DNA from: Haplomitrium mnioides
Taxonomy: Eukaryota; Marchantiophyta; Haplomitriopsida; Calobryales
Direction: 5' to 3'
DNA length: 28,144 nt
NCBI GenBank assembly: GCA_049999725.1
Contig: JBNGIS010035454.1
Location: forward strand, 1 to 28,144
Shown here: one piece after another, positions 18,580-28,144 of the stretch
Layout of the letters: each line of letters starts with the position of its first letter
Numbering within the stretch: position 1 is the first letter of the stretch
Program-made: the position numbers and the translations under genes
The notes under the pieces: generated by a model
What the model was told of the DNA's origin: nothing
Database searches by the model: none
What the model saw: only the letters and a program-made list of their open reading frames with translations

Positions 18580-19137
18580 GTGATAAAACATTCAAGAGTA
18601 AGCTTGCAAAGAAGTTGACAACAGTTGCAAAAAGAAGAAAGAGATCCACAAATAACCAAGATCAAGCCCCAACCTTAGTCTCCTACTCTCCTACCTTTCT
18701 ATTGCATTGTTAGAAAGCTAGAGAGTGGAAGTCCATGCAGCAAAATGAAGTTGTTGTCTCTTTTGCTAAAGGAAGGACTGATGAACACTATGCAGATTTG
18801 AAATCCCATTTGAATGGACTCAACGTGGCATATTGTCAAGTCCACGAGGAGTCCAACACAAGACAATTAAAGGGCTTGGTGAAGCTAATAAGTTTGACAC
18901 TATCACTTGTTGACATTTCTTATGGTTACAACCTTAAGGAATGTAGGCATGATGACTTCAAGCCCTTCAGCAAAGATGACATTTTTGGCAAGATTTCCTC
19001 TTTTCTCACAATCACTACTTTGGATTTTTGGTTGTTCGTTATTATTCATTCGTCACAACAATTTGGCATCGTGGAGGATGCACTTTTGAAAGTCTGTTGC
19101 GCAATTGACCACAACATTTGGCAAGTTATGTTTTAAT
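18580..19137 (+). pseudogene. ParB-methyltransferase-like gene, copy 2: exon with motif IV
   Basis: The exon begins after a strong polypyrimidine tract and AAG (18563-18579) with DKTFKSKLAKKLTTVAKRRKRS. An in-frame TAG lies in LLHC-stop-KAREWKS, at the same place as in copy 1. From 18735 it is open for 133 codons: RQLKGLVKLISLTLS, VDISYGYNLKECRHDD (motif IV position; family D-P-P-Y-G), FKPFSKDDIFGKISSF, then LFVIIHSSQQFGIVEDALLK, which matches the helix after motif IV in amino-methyltransferases. The exon ends ATTTG|GCAAGT, where copy 1 has GTAAGT, so the donor is mutated or a GC donor. Upstream ParB exons of this copy are not found between the copia remnant and the array. Confidence 0.7.
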
Positions 19138-19280
19138 TTTTTATTTATAGTATATTTTGTTTCTACTTCAATGATTTTCTTTGCAATCGCTTATATATTT
19201 TTTTGATTACTAAAAGGACAAAACCAATATGCATCATTCTGCTAGTTCTAAAATCACATATGCCCACAAATATTGGATAG

Positions 19281-19894
19281 TGGGCTACTAGACAAAGAAG
19301 GAGGAGCGGAGCATGAAGCTCTTCAATCTACATTTTGAAGATACAATTGGGTGTCCTTGACAAAAAAATGCCGAGTGTTTTCAGCTGCCTTGCAGTTTCT
19401 GCAAAATTGAAACATTTAAGAGATGATGTTCATGTGAGTGTTTACCAAAAGCCGCAAGCTTTGTATAATTTTTTCATCAATCATTTATCTTCCAAGCAAG
19501 ATTGGGTCTTTGATCTTTGCTCAAGGTCAAGCATAGGTCCTGTCTGCACTCTAAAATTAATAAGGAATTGTGTAGCTAGGGAATATGATAGACATCAGTC
19601 TATCTATATTCCAAAAAGAGTTTTGACGATGGCATCTTTGCAAATAGATGTCACGGAGTCTCAGATTGTCTATGTGTACTATAAGAATGCTAATCCTCTT
19701 GATATTGTTAGTGAACCTAGTGATTCAGTAGCTATTTTGGAGATTAGAAACACCCAATAGGATTCCCTTATAGTTGGAGATGCCCAAGCTTCTCAGTATG
19801 TTGGTTTGGATGACATCATTGGTCTTGAAGAGAATAAGACTAAAGAAGAGTTGCAAACTGATGTGTTTGATTACATAATAAAGTGTTTCCTTTA
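19281..19894 (+). pseudogene. ParB-methyltransferase-like gene, copy 2: last exon
   Basis: The final exon of copy 2, better preserved than copy 1. After a frameshift near 19350 it reads SAKLKHLRDDVHVSVYQKPQ, ALYNFFINHLSSKQDW, then VFDLCSRSSIGPVCTLKL (SAM motif I with the first Gly as Arg) and RNCVAREYDRHQSIYIPKRV. Beyond the point where copy 1 breaks, it continues as TMASLQIDVTESQIVYVYY and an acidic tail, through a TAG at 19758-19760, to YVGLDDIIGLEENKTKEE and a TAA near 19892. The domain is the SAM-binding half of an N6/N4 amino-methyltransferase, with a C-terminal acidic tail outside the domain. Motif I lacks key glycines, so it was probably inactive. Confidence 0.72.
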
Positions 19895-20929
19895 AAACAA
19901 ATATCATGTATAAGCTCTTTTGTATTCTATTAAATGATCTTTGATTCAGATAACATTCAATGTATATATTATTAAGTTCTTCCTTACAATCTACTTCATT
20001 TGAATAAAACACTGCATCTTTTGTAAAAGTAGCAAGGAAGTCTATGTTGGCATGGACGTTCATATTCGATTGATTTATATTTTTGTACAAATTATCTTCC
20101 CTAATAAGATTTTTTTTTTTTTGTTATCTTCGTATTACATTTATTACAATCTTGAATTGCAAAATCATCCTACACCAGAGTCAATTTTGTGATTTTATTT
20201 TGGGAATTTATTTGTGCTAGTTACAAGTGATTTTTTCTATGTTTGCATAAGAGTGTCAGATTGATTTTGATGAAAATAATCATGTTTTCAAGATATACGA
20301 GTGAAAGTCTATGCAAGCATATCTCTTCTTTTCTATTTTATCTTTTTTGTAAATTAATAGAAGTTCAAATCATCTCTTAGCAAATTATAGATTTATATGT
20401 CAGTGCTTGTCACAACATCATCTTTTTTTGAATTTATTTCTTGTAAATGTTTTAGGATTTTGTATCTTAAAGATTGTTAGGCCGAAAGAAGTGAACTGGA
20501 GTACATATAGAGACATCATAAAGGAGGAAGTATGAAAGGGGAGTATGAAAGGCGACAACAAGCATCAGTGGACATCATCGAAGAAAGAGGAATCGAGTTA
20601 GAAAAAACATTCATCATATTATTTTAATCATATTTTTATATTGTTTTGCAAGTACATGTATCAAGAAGTCCCAATAGTATCATCAGCTCACAAGAAAGCC
20701 AATGTGACAAAGAAATGAGACATCAGCTCACAAGGAAGCTCCTTTGTAAGTATATGTGTGTCTATTATGTGTGTTTGTGTCCATGTGTTCATATGTGAAA
20801 TTGTTTTTGTCAAAAGAGTGATTAGTTGAGAGGAAATACAAGAAATAGTATTTTATGTTAAATTAATGATATAATCTAAGCTATGGAGCCTCAAGAGGAA
20901 ATGCCATTAAACGGATGAGGTTACATGGG
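19895..20929. other. AT-rich intergenic stretch
   Basis: No gene recognised. It contains a T14 run near 20110 and a 40-bp-spaced direct repeat of CATCAGCTCACAAG (20681 and 20721). It may hold the 3' UTR of copy 2 at its left end. Confidence 0.5.
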
Positions 20930-21902
20930 GAAAAAACAAAATAGAGCTAGGGTTAAATGGGTATTTAAGGAGGGCCTTTGTCGCTCCCTTGTTCCAGGCC
21001 TTAACCTTTTCAGGTCCTGCTTTGACTGCAAGGGAGGACAGATTCAGGGCTTTCAGGTTCTTTTCTGATATGGCCCCTTGCCAGTTACCACTTTGAGGCT
21101 CTAAGGATTCTTTCTTTCCTTTCCAGCCTTTAACGCACCACTCACTCTCTTCGCTTGATACTCAAGTCAATCAATCAATCATACATCCCATGTCCACATT
21201 CATAACCCCCAGCTTATCTTTGTGTAATTCCTTCACTTTATTTCAAGGGCTCGAGGACTCAGACCCTGCCCTCTGAATTGTGCTTGGGATAGAAGTGTGC
21301 TTGTGGCCTGCACCAAAGAACAATACAAAAGGTCTGGACTTCCCCTCTCGGGGTTGTCGTAGAACTGGTACAACTGCTCCTAACTATTCTAGGATGGACT
21401 AATTCCTAAGCTATACCACCAGCTCAAAAACAGAGAGCATTTGCCCCCGGGATTTCAAATCTGTGTCAAGGGATTGGACTCCCCTTTCATGCTGTTCCCA
21501 GGGTCTGCTCAACTGTCATATTGTGGCCTAATCCAATTGTCTCTTGAATGCAAATACTGAATGCAAATCTAACTACACACAAATACACAAAGACATATAT
21601 ACTATGTAGTGCAAGAAGAAACAGAGTCCTTGAAGGCCCTCTGGACAGATCCTCGCCAACTAATGCCTCCCTTCTGAATCCTTCGCTGCCTTACAGGCTG
21701 CAGCCCAACTCCCACCCACGCACCCTTCTCCAGATAGTCTTTTTAACTTCCCTCGCGAGAAGCCCTAAATTTACTTCCTCAGGCTAGGAAGAGAGTTTCT
21801 TTCACCCCCACCTCTGGGAGGCAACCTTCCCGACTGCAGGTAGCCCACTCCACCCTCGAGCCTTGAAGAGTCTTACCACGCAGTGCGCGGGCACTAACGC
21901 AG

Positions 21903-21942
21903 CCCCCCCCCCCCCCCCCCCTTCCCCTCCCCTCCCCTCTCA
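21903..21942. repeat. C19 homopolymer followed by CCCCT repeats
   Basis: Nineteen C in a row, then TTCCCCTCCCCTCCCCTCTC. The - strand is a run of G-tracts able to form a G-quadruplex. Homopolymer length may be unreliable in the assembly. Confidence 0.95.
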
Positions 21943-22340
21943 GCTCCACTTGAAGAATCACACCAGGGTGTACTCCGAACACCCTAGGCTGATGCACTGG
22001 CACAAAGAATCACTGAGACGACTCCAAGCTCGTCACTTGGAACCCCCTCCTTAGTTCTCGGTCTAGTCAGAATCCCTTCGAGCTAATGTATTGGTCCACC
22101 TCCGCTCTAGTCCACCGGTAAGGACGAGTTCACCTGGATCGCCCGAGCACCCAGAGCTCCTCACTCTGCAATTCTCGGCGCCCCTCTAGTCCACCTCCGA
22201 ATCCCTCTGGCCCCCTAGAACTAGTTCACCCGCTTCACGATAGCTTCTCACTGAACTCTTGCCCCAGCCTTACCATGCGTGATTCCCTGCTTCGAGGTCG
22301 CTGTCGCAGCCTCGAATTGCTCGTGCATCAACCCCTCACT

Positions 22341-23138
22341 CTACGTAGTGACCCCTGCTATACTCTCCCTGGAGTGCGCGTGCCTTTGCAACCGATTCTT
22401 GATCAAGATAGACCCGCTCCTCTTCGTTGGACTTTGGCAGGTTTTCTCGTTAGTAACCGTTTCTTGAGAAGCTGCCACCTGTCGGTCAGCCCGCGTTTCA
22501 CGGGTATCAGTTGAAGCATTCAGGATTAAGGAAGATTTTTGAAGAACTCTTGGCTGAACCCTGCCTTCGATTCGTAGTGCTCTCTTTTGCAGGTTTGCGA
22601 TCAGGATCGCCTCGCCGTTTGGACGCCTCAGCAATCCTGTCGCAATCTTGGTTCGATTCCTTTGAAGCATCAGTTCAAGCATAGACCCGAAGTAGTTGTC
22701 AAGGAGGTCTTCCCGCAGAGAAATCCGAAGACATTTGCTTGGGATAGGATTGGATTCGTAGGTCGACCCCGTAGATTGGCCAACCGTCGCATCTCGTGGG
22801 CAGATTCCTAGTTTTTCCTTGATTCTCCTCGTTGCCATGCCCTCGTGATCACCCACAGACCCCCACAAGCTGTCGTGCTTCCGCAAGAGCTCACGGACCC
22901 CTGCCAGCTGCCACGTGCCCACAAACTCCACCAAAACCGCGTCGTCAATCAGCAGAACTTCGTCGTCGCCCTCGGGACACCATAGGTCGCCACGTGTCCG
23001 TGAACTCCCTCGGAACCCTGCCATACTCTTCGGAATCCCGCAATCGCCCTCGGAACACCACATGTCGCCACGTGTCCGCGAACTCCCTCGGAACCCCGCC
23101 AAACTCTTCGGAATCCCGCATCGCCCTCGGAACACCAT
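22341..23138 (-). other. 265-codon open frame, probably not a gene
   Basis: Second-longest open frame in the window. Its N-terminal part is made of the 78-bp repeat read as 26-residue units (FRGSSRTRGDMWCSEGDCGI type). The rest (LVEFVGTWQLAGVRELLRKH and so on) shows no family I recognise. GC-rich DNA favours long chance frames, and a 77-bp unit breaks the repeat frame at the upstream side. Listed so the reader can test it. Confidence 0.2.
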
Positions 23139-23232
23139 AGGTCGTCACGTGTCCGCGAACTCCCTCGGAACCCTGCCATACTCTTTGGAATCCCGCTATC
23201 GCCGTCGGAACACCACAAGTCGCCACGTGTCA
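22967..23232. repeat. 78-bp tandem array with a G-box in every unit
   Basis: Units start at 22967, 23045, 23122 and 23200 (78, 77 and 78 bp; the fourth is partial). Each carries CACGTG in the context CACGTGTC (22991, 23069, 23146, 23224). A diverged fifth copy upstream has CACGTG at 22912. CACGTG and ACGTGTC are known plant G-box/ABRE-type bZIP or bHLH sites. CCCTCGGAAC and CTTCGGAATCCCGC recur in each unit. Confidence 0.93.
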
Positions 23233-23239
23233 TGCCTTC

Positions 23240-23620
23240 CACGTCATCCGCAAAGCGCCGTCCGCCACCGCCTCGCAAAGGGGTAGGTGGACCGACGCCT
23301 TGATCAGACTCTGTAGTTGACCCGTGCTGACCCTGAGCATCCCTCGGACCACCTCCAGTCGCCACGTCATCCGTCACCGCGCCGTCCGACGCCGCCCCGC
23401 AAAGGGGTAGGCGGACCGACGCCTTGACCAGACTCCGTAGATGACCCGCGCTGACCTTGAGCATTCCTCGGACCACCTCCAGTCGCCACGTCATCCGTCA
23501 CGGCGTCGTCCGACGCCGCCCTGCAAAGAAGTAGGCGGATCGACACCTTGACTATCTTCCGTAGTTGACTTGCGCTGACGCTCTTCCGCGGACGTCACGT
23601 CATCCGCAAACAAATCCCTC
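23240..23620. repeat. About 123-bp tandem array with ACGTCA sites
   Basis: Units begin at CACGTCATCCG: 23240, 23363, 23487 and 23596 (123, 124 and 109 bp; the last is partial). Each includes CGCAAAGGGGTAGG, CGGACCGACGCCTTGA and CCACCTCCAGTCGC-type blocks. ACGTCA (TGACGT on the other strand) is a known plant bZIP/TGA-type site. Confidence 0.92.
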
Positions 23621-23712
23621 GCTGAGTAAGAAATGTACCTGTCGTTGCCGTTTCGGCACCCGCTCGCAGTAGGAGCTGAGGCTCTCTTCGCTTAACTCTT
23701 CCCTCCGCTTGA

Positions 23713-23718
23713 TATAAG
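23713..23718 (+). promoter_or_regulatory. Possible TATA box
   Basis: TATAAG in a GATATAAGAAC context, about 100 bp downstream of the ACGTCA array. Position relative to the two bZIP-site arrays fits a + strand promoter, but no transcript start or product can be identified. Confidence 0.3.
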
Positions 23719-24740
23719 AACTATGGCTGGCTCCTCGTTGATCCCCTTCGAACTTTCAGCGTGCCCCGTCGAACTTTCCCACTTGTCCTCACCGGATCGG
23801 TGATAGATCGCCCCTTCGGTAATTCCCTCTTTGCTCCTTGGTTGGGCTCCTCCACGGATCCCTGTTAAGCGAGCTCCCCACGTCGGAAGCCAGTTCAGAA
23901 CCCTCTTAACCGGGTTCTCCAGTTAGGGAGGCGCAATCCTGTTAACCTTGTCAGCCCCGCCACCTTTCCGTGACAACCTTCGGGCCTCTTGGAGCCGCCA
24001 CCTCATCCACGGAATCCCCTGAAGCGCTATGGAGACGTCATGTTTTCGTGGAATCTTTCAGAGCCCCCACAGAGCTCCACGTTTTCGTTAAGACCTGTGC
24101 ATTCCACAAGAAGGGTCGGACCCTCGTAGAGTGCACTCACGCCTACAGGATTGAGGCGTCCCCCTCTCCCTGGCCTAGCTCGCTCTTGCGATGACCCTGA
24201 CTCCTCGTTCCTCCCTCGATCCTTGCACCTGATGTGTGGCCGCCGCAGGCAATGTCCGCGGTCTGCCTCTCCCTCGAGTGCCTTCAGAGTTCTTCGTTGT
24301 AGACCTGCTCTTCCTCCTCTAATCGCTCTGCCTTAGGTGGCCGTTCCTTTCTCCTCGCGGGCATCGTCTCTTGCATTCCAATTATACTTACAGGGTCCCC
24401 TCTGCCTTTGTAGAATTTGAGTGGCGCCCTCCCTTCCTTCTTCGCTATCACTGCATCCCCTTCCTCAGATCAGACGTTCTGCTCTTAATTGCTGATTGAG
24501 GTCATTCCGCTGCGTCCAAGGTACCTTTACACTTGCAAAGGGCTATTGTGCCAATGCCACTCCCGATTTCCCAAATTCCATCTTAGTGCCTCAAATTGCT
24601 GGCTGACAGCCTTTCTCCATTTTTTCCCGCCCCGCCGCCGCTTGTATTCTTTGGTGCTTGAGAATTGATGGAGAATTGTGGAGCTACGTGGGAAGATCAA
24701 GTGTTGTCTTGTTGAATGAGGAAGATCCGTGGATGACAAC

Positions 24741-27208
24741 TTGGTGAAGATGAGGATGCTTAAGAGTCTTGAGTACTAAGGTAGATGGTGATTCAAGAAG
24801 GAAAAGAGAAAAAAAATTCAAGATGAGTATAGGGAAGGATATGGAAACAATGGTCGATGAAGACTTACGTGGCTATACATGACAAAGAAGAAACAACAAG
24901 GATTTGAGGAAGTATTTGTCAATGAAGGCGGATTGCAGTACTGCTCGGTGGTTCAAAAAAATGAAGATGTGACCGAGTTGTAAGATGGGTTGCAAGAGGT
25001 ATGAGTCACTACGATGACTGGAGTTTTAAAAAAAAGAAGATGGATGGGAAGTCAACGCAAATCTGGAAAGGAATTTAATTCTAGTGGTGTTGAAAGGTGC
25101 TACAACATAGTGTCTGGAGTGTCGATCACAAATTCAACTACAAATTGTATGGGGTGGTGTCCATAAAAATAATGTGAATACTGGTATGGGATGATGTCGA
25201 GGTAGAGCAATAGTGCTAGTGAGCAGCAATTTCATCGAATAGAGAAATGCAACCATCGTAATCTATGAGCATGAGACTAGTTGTTGTAGAAAACAAGAAG
25301 CATAGCAGTCTTGCATGGGCATAGATTGATGGTACTTCATGAGCATAGCGAGGTAGTGCAAAGCATTTGTCGATGAGGAGGCAAGTCAAAGATCCTAGGC
25401 CTTTGAGCAGATTATGGAACCTCTTTTTAGTCGAACAGGAGAGTTCCTCGGCCACTGAGCATTTCATGTCGAATTTTTGTGACTGCACATTCCTTTCCAC
25501 CTTTGTTTTGGTCGAGCAGTTTGGAGTTATGGCAGGTCTTTGTTCAAGCAGGATGCAGGGTGAGTTCTTGTCGAAGTAGAGCAATTTGTGGATGGGAGGA
25601 TCAAATAAACGTCTCTCGTTGAGTAGCAATCGTTGAGGAAGCGATCGGTGAAGGGCGATTTTCATTGAAGCCATTCAAAGTAATGGGGAAGATAGATCTA
25701 TCAAGCAATTCCAATGGATGGTTTGGAGAATAAAGCGCATGCATATTTGATGCTTAGAAAAACGCAAAACATTTTGCAAGAGGGAGTGAGGTGCATACTA
25801 GCCATGTAGAGAAAATTCGGGGTGGTTCTTGAAGGGGACATGCAACATTTGATGACCGACGAAGAAAATCGAGAGCAAATGGAAATTATTATCCAACACA
25901 AAACAAGGACTTTTCTGCATGGATCAAATCGTTGCCCCTGCAACATGCAAGAATGTCTCCCACAGAATTTGATACACCATGTAGAAGAGAGCTCCTTGAG
26001 ATTTCACTACCAATGAATACCCAATAAGATTTGGAGGAGGTTGCGCCACATACAACCTCTCAAGAAGTGCCTTCTAGCGTAAAAGGGAATGCAATTTTGC
26101 CCACCCTGCTCTGGTTGTGGGTTGAAGGAGTTGCTTTAGGTAGAACAGGGAGATTCAAGCTACAATTTAGTGAACAAGAGAGGAATTGAGAGTGCTTTTG
26201 TTCCACGTGGTCTTCATTGAAGGAGTGGATGTAGGTCCGAATGGGGTCAACAACAATCCTGAGGAGTAAATAGTCCTTGCGAGTAGCAATTGAACGAATT
26301 AACAATAGGGGAGAAACTGGACAAGCAAGGCTCTTTTCCCAACAGAATTTATGGAGACATGGGATTCCACCGAAGTATGTTCTTATGCTAGCTATGTAGA
26401 GGGGCTCACGTCTTTCTTTCTATCGAACCATGCACAAGGATCGTTGAGGTTGCTCATGAAGGAAGAGGCCAGCAACCTCTAGCTCTCTATCTTGCTGGTC
26501 TAGACTGCACTGAAGAAATAGATGCTGCAGTCAGGAGAAGGGATGATATAGTTGGGGTGAAGATACAAACTTTGGTCTCTCCAATTTCGGCATTGGGGAA
26601 ATTTCTGGTGAAAAGGATGCGTCAATAGAGAAATTAAGAAGGATAAGAGCAGAGGCAGGTCGACTAAGGAAGGATTAGAGTAGGAGAGAAAGCTTAGGTA
26701 ATTGGAGAATGACCGTATATCATGGACTAAGGAAGCATAGCGAAGCAAAAGAATGTTGATGTGGGAAGGCAATACAGAGTTAGATGTTAAATTAATGAAA
26801 ATGGCTATTGGGAGCAACTCAAATCCCGCCTATAGAAAGGTCACAGAGTAACAGTTTGGGTTTGTAGAAGAAGATATGTGGTAAATGATGTGGGAAGGTA
26901 GCTCATGGAAGGGTACATGTATGAAGGGTTTTGAAATGATACTACGAAGCAGCCAAGAGTGTATCCCTGGTGAACAAATGTTAGTTAACAGTGGAAATTT
27001 GGGTATCAAGATGGCAGAGGCAAAATAGTTGAGGTATTTAAATGCATAGAGTATTCTATTTGTTACATATTTATATGTGTATGTCCTATCCGTATATGTT
27101 GGAATCACTTTCCCAAATGTGTTTTGGTCAGAATATCGAGTCAATTGTATATGTTATGTTAATGAGTCCTAAAGAGGAGAATTTCTGACACCATAGCCGT
27201 AAGAGGAG
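24741..27208. other. Purine-rich (+) stretch without recognised gene
   Basis: The + strand is rich in GAAG/GGA and the - strand correspondingly in CTTC. Several + frames give long stretches interrupted mostly by TAG and TGA, and a 152-codon - strand frame lies at 25216-25674, but none shows a family motif I recognise. The bias mirrors that of the gypsy LTR in the opposite orientation, so it may be LTR or non-coding internal DNA of another retroelement on the + strand. A PPT-like AAGAGGAG followed by TGTTGAG is at 27201-27215. Confidence 0.35.
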
Positions 27209-28144
27209 TGTTGAGTCTGGGAAAAAAGTTATATACATTTCTTTGTATTGTTACCTAAAGTATTAAAGTATTGATTTCAGCATATGATTTTTCCTGCCAT
27301 ATTCTGGTTGCAGTTGAATGTTTGTGTTTATATATTTCCAAGTATAGATAGGTTCCAAGTTTGAACATTTATGTGCTACCAGATTTTATTGTTCAAAGCA
27401 AACATAGTTAGTTTTAGTGTTCCATGCAATTGAAGTGTATTTTCATTATTCCGAGTATGAGTAGTTATTTTCTAGTGAGTGTTAAAGAGTGGTTATTTGA
27501 TAGTTGGGATGCGTTGTTATTTTCTGTTCCATTTGAAAGTTCTATGTTGCATTGCTATTTTCCAATTGAACGGTTGCTTGAATGATGTAGTTTTGCATAT
27601 TTCCATTTGTCTTTATCAAACATAATTAAATAAGATGCTTTGTCAAGTTCTTCCTTCATGCTTTCCTTCTACATTTTCTCTCCTACTGTTGTTTACAACT
27701 TCTACCGATATCCTCTACCCTCCTCCTAGAATTGTAGCTCTATACTACACATCTACTTCCTATCTCTCTCCCTTTTTTCAAGGACAATGCTCTTCCTTTT
27801 ATAGAGTCTTGTTCTTCATGGAACCAACAAAGATCTTCTAAAAATTATAAGAAAACATTAGAATATGACAATTTAAGTTTGACATGTTTTTCCAATATTC
27901 TCTCTAGGTTGCTTATCTTACTACAATATAATATTCTTATATTTACTTTTTTGCAAAATCTTGAGTATAAATTTCTTTTCCAAATACAATAAGTATCTAA
28001 ATAAAGAAAATTTCAGGTTAAAGAAAAATGAATTTCATTAAGAAATTCACAATTATCAAAAAAACGTAATTTTTGAAGCACAAATTTGAAAAAAAATTCT
28101 TCATCACAAAATCAAACATGATCTCAATGCCAGTTTATGGTTAA
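27209..28144. other. AT-rich stretch, possibly starting with an LTR
   Basis: It opens TGTTGAGTCTGGG after a short polypurine run, with a TTATATAC box at about 27228, as an LTR would. No matching end is found. The rest, to the window edge, is AT-rich with no gene recognised; the 68-codon + frame at 27635-27841 has no family resemblance. Confidence 0.3.

Larger units (their letters stand above)
20930..24740. other. GC/CpG-rich LTR- or promoter-like segment
   Basis: No protein domain recognised. The + strand is pyrimidine-rich and, from about 21.85 kb, GC- and CpG-rich, unlike the rest of the window. It contains a C19 run, two tandem arrays (22967-23232 and 23240-23620), a TATAAG box (23713-23718), and a 36-bp stretch at 23898-23933 that matches the gypsy LTR at 7991-8027 almost base for base, including its hairpin. 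I infer LTR or leader DNA of a gypsy element related to that at 1096-9077, in the same orientation, without its coding part. Ends not defined. Confidence 0.45.

Noticed and set aside
25216-25674. 152-codon - strand open frame
   Set aside because: No recognisable domain. The strand is the pyrimidine-rich complement of purine-rich DNA, where long chance frames are common.

Overview
This window looks like nuclear DNA of a land plant with a large, repeat-rich genome. The evidence is several plant-type LTR retrotransposons nested and broken in both orientations, spliced gene remnants with GTAAGT-type donors, many microsatellites, and two 100-N scaffold gaps (512-611 and 7690-7789). The species cannot be told from the sequence. 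I see no intact protein-coding gene and no tRNA or rRNA gene.

Layout. 1-1009: the 3' end of a Ty1/copia element on the + strand (RNase H end, 3' untranslated region, polypurine tract, 162-bp LTR). 1010-1095: an AT microsatellite at a junction. 1096-9077: most of a Ty3/gypsy element on the - strand (truncated integrase, RNase H, RT, protease, gag, probable tRNA-Asp primer site, very long 5' LTR of about 2.8 kb). Its gag-pol is riddled with in-frame stops but almost free of frameshifts.

9.1-19.9 kb is the most interesting part. It holds two broken copies of one spliced gene, head to head: copy 1 on the - strand (12.9 to 9.3 kb) and copy 2 on the + strand (18.6 to 19.9 kb). Copy 1 reads, N to C: an unknown exon, a basic and acidic nuclear-localisation-like stretch, a ParB-like domain, a helix-turn-helix-like segment, then an amino-methyltransferase of the N6-adenine/N4-cytosine DNA type in beta-class motif order (motif IV before the SAM-binding motif I). 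ParB plus DNA methylase is an architecture known from bacteria and phages. Introns of both copies carry minisatellites of a 24-bp unit that is itself a palindrome and is dense in GANTC sites. A second copia element (- strand, about 14.36-17.89 kb) sits between the copies, beside a further unrecognised gene remnant (13.37-14.36 kb).

19.9-28.1 kb has no recognisable gene. 20.9-24.7 kb becomes strikingly GC- and CpG-rich and shares a hairpin-forming motif with the gypsy LTR. It carries a 78-bp tandem array with a CACGTG G-box in every unit and a 123-bp array with ACGTCA sites, so it is probably LTR or retroelement promoter DNA that is younger or less methylated than the rest. From about 24.7 kb the strand bias flips to purine-rich with no recognised coding, and 27.2-28.1 kb is AT-rich.

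The parts do not form a working operon-like system today. The best candidate for something undescribed is the ParB-methyltransferase gene family with palindromic intronic arrays.
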